Below are positions 57,173 to 64,000 of a DNA stretch of 64,000 bases, one piece after another (the first letter of the stretch is position 1; every line of letters begins with the position of its first letter). The position numbers and the translations under genes are program-made. The DNA is from Erodium maritimum. Its lineage: Eukaryota > Streptophyta > Magnoliopsida > Geraniales > Geraniaceae. The stretch spans positions 72,400,523-72,464,522 of the forward strand of contig OY997589.1 of the NCBI GenBank assembly GCA_963921825.1. The letters are read 5' to 3'. The notes below the pieces were generated by a model, which was not told the origin of the DNA, made no database searches, and was given only the letters and a program-made list of their open reading frames with translations.

Positions 57173-57662
57173 CAATGTTGTAAAAATCCCCACCTGGAGG
57201 CGCCTAGGCCCCGCCTAGGCGTTGAAATGGGCTCTGCCGATCCGATTTATCCTCTTAGGGCGCTCCAGGCCGTTTGGGCGGAATATGACCAATTAATCCC
57301 TGATTTGGCCGATTAACCACCGTCTGGCCGATTAATTGAGTGGGTCGATCAGGCGTCGGGTCGGATTCGTAGTTAAAAAACAGTTTCTAACATTCTACAA
57401 ACCAAGTAAAACCATGAAATTATACTAGTTGATAGTCATACTTATTGATATTATTTTAAGAATTATATGATACTTTTATTTAGTATAATATTTATGTTTT
57501 TAATATATTTAATGTTCGATATTATTAATATTTTTTTATAGAATATAATATAAAATTTGATAATATATAATAAAAATAATAAAATAATAATCTGATTAAT
57601 CCCCACCTAATGCATAGGACCTATTCCTGCCCGACTAGTGCTTAACGTTTTTTACAACTTTG
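57173..57662. mobile_element. hAT-like MITE, second copy, in the gypsy-like relic
   Basis: The ends CAATGTTGTAAAAAT and the inward-read right end CAAAGTTGTAAAAAA agree at 13 of 15 bases. The flanks ATGTGAGG (57165-57172) and ATGTGGGG (57663-57670) are an 8-bp duplication with one change. At 490 bp with GGCGCCTAGGC, CCGATTAATC and an AT-rich centre, it is the same family as the element at 53974-54450. Confidence 0.72.
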
Positions 57663-59675
57663 ATGTGGGGTATAAGTTCTTACTTTTCTTGTATACTATC
57701 TATTTCATCTTCATGTAGTTTTGATGCTTTGAATTCTGTAGATGTAAAATAATAATTGTATATTTGTGGAAAGTACTTCACAAACTCTAGTTGAGCCAAA
57801 ACTTCTCATAGTATCCATAGAGTTGGTTGACATATATATTCGATATCCTAGGGGTACTATGGAAGATGCTCTCTCTAGAGAGGGGTTGTATTTGAATCTC
57901 CCATTGATTTTATTTTGCTAGACATCGAGCATGATGTTGAAATTCCCTTTAGTATGGGAGATTCCTTTTTAGATTCTATCAAATCAACTCTATATGTTCA
58001 ACACCTCTCATTGATTTTTAAATTCAATGTTGAGCATAGAGTTGTTAATATTAAGCATGAATTTGCTAATACATTTGCTAGACCCCATCACCCGTTTGTG
58101 AATTTTTACTCTATTGTTGTAGATGCTCTTGACCCTTGTTGTCATGAGCATTTTCCGCTTCATGGGATCATATCCCTATCAAGTTATGCCAAGATGAGAA
58201 AAATCATCATTATTCTGTGAAGGCAAGCTTGATGAAGTTAGCCTTGAGTTTGGAACTTTCACAAAACTCAGGGAAAAAAATATTGTGCTACATTGCGTTT
58301 CTTCTCTCATTTTTGCACTCACATTTAAAGAGAATGACACAATCGAAGTATGAGATTTGCGGGAGGCCTCTTGATTGAGCCTCCTACCGGTCGAGCAAAC
58401 GACGTTAAACAAATGCGCTTGTTGAGAGGCAACCCAATATTCCTACCCTTCGTTGTTTTGTATATGTTACGTCTTGCTCTTATTTTCTAACTATTTGTGC
58501 AAGTTGGTGATACAGAATGAAAGCTTGAGAATTATTCAAGAACAAGTAGCACCGATGAAGGGGAAATGTCTCTATCCCCCCTTTTATCATGTTTAATATC
58601 TACTTGTGAACTTTGATGTTATTCTGGTGGGTGCTGAGCACCCGACTTATGCTGATAGGTTATGCATCTTGGTTCTCTGAATTTCTTGATGGTTTAACAT
58701 AAGGTGGGGTTGTTACTTATGTGTTTTTAGGAGCATATGTGTTTACAGTCGCACTAAAGACAATGCTTAGTTTTAAAGTTTGGGGTGGGGTATGTCTTGC
58801 ATTTTATGTTTTCTTTTGTGTGCTCATGCATCATTTCGTGTTATAAATTTTATAAAAATCCAAAAAAAATGAAAATTTTGAAAAAGTAATTACAAAATTC
58901 TGGTGATTTGTTGAGTCTATTGTGTATGATATTAAGGTTTCAATGATTGAACTATTGTATATGCTTATTTCCTTGCATAAATCAAATTTGTATATGAACA
59001 TGAATGAATCTAATGAGTAGTGAAAGCACATGCATAAGAAATAGCTTTTCCACTTGCGTTGAGTGTTTTCTAAAAACTAGTGCGGTATTCCTTTGATTTC
59101 TATGCATGGTAAAATGAGTCTAGAACTACATGTATGACCCATTCGAGGTGTAAGAACCACTCCCGGTCAACGCCAGTCAAATCGGCGAAAAACTAGGAAA
59201 ATTTAAAAAATTTGGACAGATACTTAAATGAACCTAAATTTGACCCTGAGGGTCATACCGGACTTAAGTTGACCCCGCTATCGACCAAAGTGAGTTCCGA
59301 GGGACTCAGGGCAACTTTCTGACCAATTTGGGAAATGTTGACTTTTTGCTGGAAAAGTCAACCGAGCGACGTTTTGGTCCGTTCGAAGTCCGTTTTGGAT
59401 CCAAAAAGCTTAGCCGTCGCCACAGCGGTCTTAGTTGAGCCGTTTCCTTGTAGCTCGTGAAATTTCGTAATTTCTTGGAAAAAGTGCCCGTTCGGGGCCC
59501 GAGACGGCCGAATTTCGCGAATCTGATTGGAAAATAACTAGAAGATATTTTTCCAAAAGGGATGGGACCCACTTGCCACATGTCACCAATGTTGTGGTGT
59601 TAGGTTTATTGGACAAACAAAAGAAGACTACATGATGGTTAGTTTTGCAATTTAAGTGGTAGTTGTTATTTTTTG

Positions 59676-60100
59676 GGTAAACTTCATCTCACTACCCTAA
59701 AAAAACTTAAATTCCAACCCACTACTCTAACGAAACTTAGTTTCATCTCACTACCCTAACGAAACTTTTAGTGTCAATTTAATACCTACCGTTAATTTTC
59801 CATCCATTTTGGATGGAAAATGGTCACGTGCCTGGCACATGACCCCAATATTTTGAAAAATGACAACAATACCCCTAATCTCTTTTAATTTGTAGTCCCT
59901 TTTAATGTTTCCCTTTCTAACCTAATATTTTAAATTCTCATCTTCCCAAACATGTTCGTCCCCTTCATCTTCCCAGATCCTTGAAGCAGCTCCAAACCTC
60001 AAATCATTCCTTTAAACGATACCCCTTGAAATCCATTATCTTCGTTATGTTTATCCTTTATTACCAGTATACCCAATCCTTGAAACCACATCCTTCGTTC
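59676..60100. mobile_element. Small insertion in element F, unclassified
   Basis: Relative to D, element F has about 425 extra bases here. They start with CTTCATCTCACTACCCTAA, repeated in variants (CCCACTACTCTAACGAAACT, CTCACTACCCTAACGAAACT), followed by the palindrome TTTTCCATCCATTTTGGATG. Ends and target duplication were not resolved. Confidence 0.45.
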
Positions 60101-61384
60101 TATGTGGTGGCGGTGGGGTTCAAAAGGGAAAGCAAATGGAGTGTTCGGCCATAACACCAAAAAGGAGAAGAATATAGAGAGAGAAAGTGGAGAGAGGAAA
60201 GAGAAGGAGAAAGGGGAGAAAAAGAGAAGAAAGCTTGGACTTTTGTCGATTTCCCGACGATCCAACCAACGGATCGTCTCAACGACCGAAGAATCGAGTT
60301 CACACCGTCATTCCCTACGGTGAGCACCTAACCGATTTTCGTTTTGTTAAGTTTGAAAATTAGGGTTTGGGTTAAAACTAGTAGTTTCTGGATGAGTTGA
60401 GGTGTGGGGTTCGTTGGGGACGTTTTGGAGTGAAGATTGAACGTTTTCCGGTGACCAGAGGCTCGGGGGAGCTCCGGCCACCGTGCATGGTGGCTGGCCG
60501 GACCATGGGGTGGCTGGCCGGAGCTAGGACCGGCCACCACCATGGTGAACCGGCCCCAATTTAGCCCTAGCCACCCACGGCCAACGATGGCCGGGTGGGG
60601 CCCATATGCCCGGGTATTGGGTTCTCATGTTCGGGTGGTTTAGGACGATCCCCAAGTCGTTAATCCACACCCGGATCGAAATTTGGAATTAAATTGTGAA
60701 AGTTGAAATTGACGGGTTGAGAAACTTTAAACGCGAATTAAATTACTCGGAAGTCGGAATTTGATTCCGTCGAGTGCATAGGAACCCTTAAATTATTCTA
60801 AGACCGTAGAAACGAAAACGGGAATTTTCGGAGCCCCGGAAGGACGTTTTCCAATCCTGGGCAGATTCGCCGGGTCGGGAGAAACGGGCCTTTCCGGGTC
60901 CATTATCGACAATGTCGAGTAATTGGGAAGTTTGGGAGTGATCGACATTGTCGGGGTTACTTTTGGGCGTCAAGTTTATTAAAATTCAGTTTATGCCTAC
61001 AAGCTCAAAAGTGTTTTAAATTGTGTCCTTATTAGATCGTGCCGTCGACAGAGGAAAAGGGAAAGCTAGGCGAGTGATCGTGATCACGCCGGAGCTGGGT
61101 TGTGAGCTTTTGGAAAAGCATACGAGGTAGGGAAAAGTAGCCGGATCTCGGCCCTGACTAGGGAAAGTTAACAGTAGAAATGCATGTGACACTTGGGTGT
61201 CGTGGGTTAGGTAAGTTTATCGAATAATAGAAAGGCAGGCGACACCGGGTGGTGTCGTATGATACGGGAACGTATCGAACAATAGAAATGCATGTGACAC
61301 TTAGTAGTGTCGTAGGAGCAGTGAACTTATCGATATTAGAATTACTGGAGGCATTTGGTTATGCTCGGAGGTTGATTGTTTAGT

Positions 61385-61870
61385 TTGTGTCTTGGGTGGC
61401 CATGAGAGCCCGTACTTTACTGTTGTGTCTTGGGTGGCCATGAGAGCCGTACTTTACTATTGTGTCTTGGGTGGCCATGAGAGCCCGTACTTTACTATTG
61501 TGTCTTGGGTGGCCATGAGAGCCTGTACTTTACTGTTTGTGTCTTGGGTGGCCATGAGAGCCGTACTTTACTATTGTGTCTTGGGTGGCCATGAGAGCCC
61601 GTACTTTACTATTGTGTCTTGGGTGGCCATGAGAGCCTGTACTTTACTGTTTGTGTCTTGGGTGGCCATGAGAGCCCGTATTTTACTGTTGGTGTGTCTT
61701 GGGTGGCCATGAGTGCCCGTGGGGTTGTTAAACCCGTATTTTTACCGTTGGTGTCTTGGGTGGCCATGAGTGCCCGTGGGGTTGTTGAACCCGTGTTTTA
61801 CTGTTGGTGTCTTGGGTGGCCATGAGTGCCCGTGGGGTTGTTGAACCTGTGTTTTACCGTTGGTTTGGGT
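61385..61870. repeat. Family tandem-repeat block in element F, about twelve copies
   Basis: About eight short units of near 38 bp (CTTGGGTGGCCATGAGAGCC, CGTACTTTACT) are followed by three or four longer ones that add GCCCGTGGGGTTGTTGAACC. The short form also opens the block of D (GAGAGCCCGTA at about 42407-42450), which suggests an ancestral short-to-long order. Confidence 0.82.
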
Positions 61871-62709
61871 GGCCATGAGTGCATGTGAAGTGTTAAACCT
61901 GTGTTGTTGCTGTCGGTTGAAATTTGCTTGTGGTTGTGATTGTGGTTACCTGAGGTTGGGGGCCCGCCTTATAATAAAAGGGGTCCCGTGATCGCACGCG
62001 TATGCATGTTCAGACGAGGTAGGGGGGCCGCCTTAGAGTAAAAGGGTTCTGGCAACGCGTGCGTGGTGGTGACAGGTCGACCGCCTGATCCGACTACGTG
62101 TCGGGAAAAGTGCGACAGGTCGACCGCCTGATCCAACCGTCGTGTTGGGAAAAGTGCGTGGGGATGGAGCAGCTGGAGTGCGATCCTTTGTGATCTTGGG
62201 TGTTGCGTGGTTATCTTTCGTGTCTTTGGAGGAGGTCGTAATCGTTGTGTCGGGTCTACATTACGTGTCCGAGTGCTGAGTCGGTTGAGGAAAGTAATGG
62301 TCGCGTGTTAGTCGGGTTACTTGACTTGGGGGATAGTAGTCTCCGGTGTTGGGTTGTTGTAGGTGTTACCGACATTGTCTGCTAGTATGCCGTAGTCAGT
62401 CTGTTATCCGTGGTGGTGAGCGAACGCTCACCCCTAGCTGCTTTTGCTACAGGTACTGGTCGCGGGACGGTTTAGGTGAGCTCTCGAAGCTTGAAGAGCT
62501 AGGAGCGGGAGTCCGGGTTTCCCTTTTGAGTCTAGCGACGTACGCCTTGTATTTTGTCCGCTTGTTGGGACGTACTTTTGAGTTGTTAATTATTATTTTG
62601 ATTAACTAAATGGTGGTTCTAAAGTGATTTATTTAAAAGGTTTGGAAATGTTTTATTGTCTTAAACGTTCGCGTTCCGGGTTCGGTTCTACTGAATTTGG
62701 GGCGTGACA

Positions 62710-64000
62710 CGAGGCGAAATAAGAATAAGAAACATGGTTATTTGAGAAAATGATTTTAGGCCATCTATGGACCGTTTGAGCCAAAATTGCCTATCTTTGC
62801 ATGATTATATCTTTTAGTCACCCCATTTGAGCCTTAGCCTTTCGTTTCTAACCCGAACAATATGATCCTTTGAGCCTTTTGTTTCCTTTTTATATCCTCG
62901 TTATTGTATGAACTCATATCTCTTGGCTTAGGTGCTTCATTGAGAGGGGTTGTTATTTGGTATGTTGAGGAAGCGAAAGAGAGAAAGAAAAAAAGAGTAT
63001 TTATATCCTTCCCCCAAAGGAAAAAAATCAGAAAAAGAGGGAAAAGTATACAATTTTATCTCCCTAGTGAAAAAGCTAAGTGTGGGGTAAGACATGTTGT
63101 GTTTGATAAAGATATTGTATTTTTGGATAGCTAAGATCATAAAAGAAAGAAATAAAAACATTTTTTGCAAATCAGTACTACACTTAGCTATTCAATGAGA
63201 GGGAAATGATAATAGAGAATGCAAAAGTTGGATGATGAACAAACGGGGTTTGAGATATGTGAAACACTTTTGGGTGTGAGATTGAAGCATTTTTTTCTTT
63301 AGATATTTATTTGAGCTTATTTTCATATTCCTTCCCTATCCTTTGCATGGCCTTGCATTACAAGCTTAATTAAAGACCTTTCTGATTCTTAAAATGACCA
63401 TGATTCCTTACAATTAGTGGAGATGGGTCTAGCATGATAGCATATGAATCTCTAAATTCTGTGTATAGGGAAAAGAGGAAACACCCGATTATAGTGAATG
63501 AGAAAATGCAAGTTTAAACGAAAAGAGTTGATAGTTAATGCAAGTAGCATTATACTTTACTGTATTCATTGGTTCATATGCCTCGTTGATGTGTGTAAGG
63601 ATTTTGGGAAGAGTTGATCTTTAATGCAAGTAGCATTATACTTTAATGTATTCATTGGTTCATATGGCTCGTTGATGTGTGTAAGGATTTTGGGCATATT
63701 ACTACTCTGAGAAAATCCTTTTGATCCTCTATGCATAAAGTACTCGACTATCACCCATTTTCGTGCCTTTTTGCATGCATCATATTGTATGTTTTAGGAG
63801 TGCATTAGATTTATGATTCATGCATTGCACATACATTTTAATTTTCATTGTTTGAATAAAGGAGGCCCGGACTCCTCCTATCGAGGTGAACCTCAGGGAT
63901 TAACCAAGACATATCTTATTATTATAAGTAGTTTAGTTTTCTCGGGGAGAGAAAAGCTTAGGTGTGGGGTGTTGATGTGGACATAAATTGCATCAATTCT
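62710..64000 (+). other. Right part of the gypsy-like relic, no gene seen
   Basis: AT-rich noncoding DNA with purine-rich patches such as AGCTAAGTGTGGGG near 63075 and CTTAGGTGTGGGG near 63958. Two near-identical 80-bp segments (CAAGTAGCATTATACTTTA...TTCATTGGTTCATATG) occur at about 63540-63615 and 63625-63700 as a direct duplication. Confidence 0.45.

Larger units (their letters stand above)
59149..62709 (-). mobile_element. Element F: 3.6-kb solo-LTR-like unit, inverted orientation
   Basis: On the plus strand it begins TGTAAGAACCACTCCCGG and ends GGGGCGTGACA, with a perfect 5-bp duplication CGAGG at 59144-59148 and 62710-62714. Stem-loops lie at 59337-59362, about 60907-60955 and 62415-62432. 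It contains the family tandem block at 61385-61870 and a small foreign insertion near 59676-60100. It lies inside the gypsy-like relic. No coding domain. Confidence 0.86.
56684..64000 (+). mobile_element. Ty3/gypsy-like retrotransposon relic, decayed, runs off the right edge
   Basis: Pieces in order are a CX2CX4HX4C motif (CDLCGAYDHSNYNC near 56738) in a gag-like frame with a charged coiled segment, and a protease-like segment (DIEHDVEIPF at about 57918-57947, preceded by RYPRGTMEDAL near 57852). Downstream DNA has the words GAGAGGCAACCCAAT near 58424 and AGTTTGGGGTGGGG near 58779, and late in the window CTTAGGTGTGGGGTGTTGAT (near 63958). This pattern is familiar from the 3' internal regions of Athila/Tat-type plant elements. 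RT and integrase were not found and no LTR pair is visible. It is heavily broken and interrupted by a MITE and element F. Confidence 0.55.

Noticed and set aside
61392-61825. Plus-strand frames of 68-106 codons
   Set aside because: They are translations of the element F tandem block.

Overview
The window looks like a repeat-rich nuclear segment of a flowering plant, probably a eudicot. The evidence is an F-box gene, a plant-type SF3A1 gene with GT-AG introns, plant L1-type LINEs with zinc-knuckle, RRM, zf-RVT and RNase H modules, a Ty1/copia element with an initiator-Met primer site, and many solo-LTR-like and MITE insertions. I see no rRNA, tRNA or CRISPR features.

Only three host genes can be supported, all on the minus strand. 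They are an F-box protein that runs off the left edge (1-707), a complete splicing factor SF3A1 gene (coding exons 18082-20608, with a 5'UTR exon near 21400), and a four-exon gene for a 190-residue cystatin-related protein (53314-55422). A possible small gene or gene relic lies at 15359-16456.

The rest is mostly transposon nest. Left to right: a broken full-length LINE (1061-6570); a tandem array of about 100-bp units split by a 3.5-kb TG...CA element A (6989-10490); a 5'-truncated LINE on the minus strand (11229-13065); unassigned DNA (13150-17600); SF3A1; a Ty1/copia element (about 21847-36476) carrying a small LINE-derived insertion (24117-24947) and element B (28400-34020), which itself carries element C (28773-31445); a related LTR fragment (36483-37041); a minus-strand RRM-type LINE (37042 to about 45190) split by element D (40594-44362); three inverted-repeat elements bounded by TA microsatellites (45401-48034); element E, truncated (48557-50366); an LTR fragment; a foldback element (51230-52165); a hairpin tandem repeat (52808-53095); the four-exon gene with a MITE in an intron; and a decayed Ty3/gypsy-like relic (56684 to the right edge) carrying a second MITE and element F (59149-62709).

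The most striking pattern is the family A, B, D, E, F. These are noncoding units of about 3-3.8 kb with TGTCACGCCCC...TTCTTACA ends. A, B, D and F have perfect 5-bp target duplications. They share three conserved stem-loops and a tandem-repeat block whose copy number varies between copies. They behave like solo LTRs of one long-LTR family. Element C shares the same end motifs but belongs to another family.
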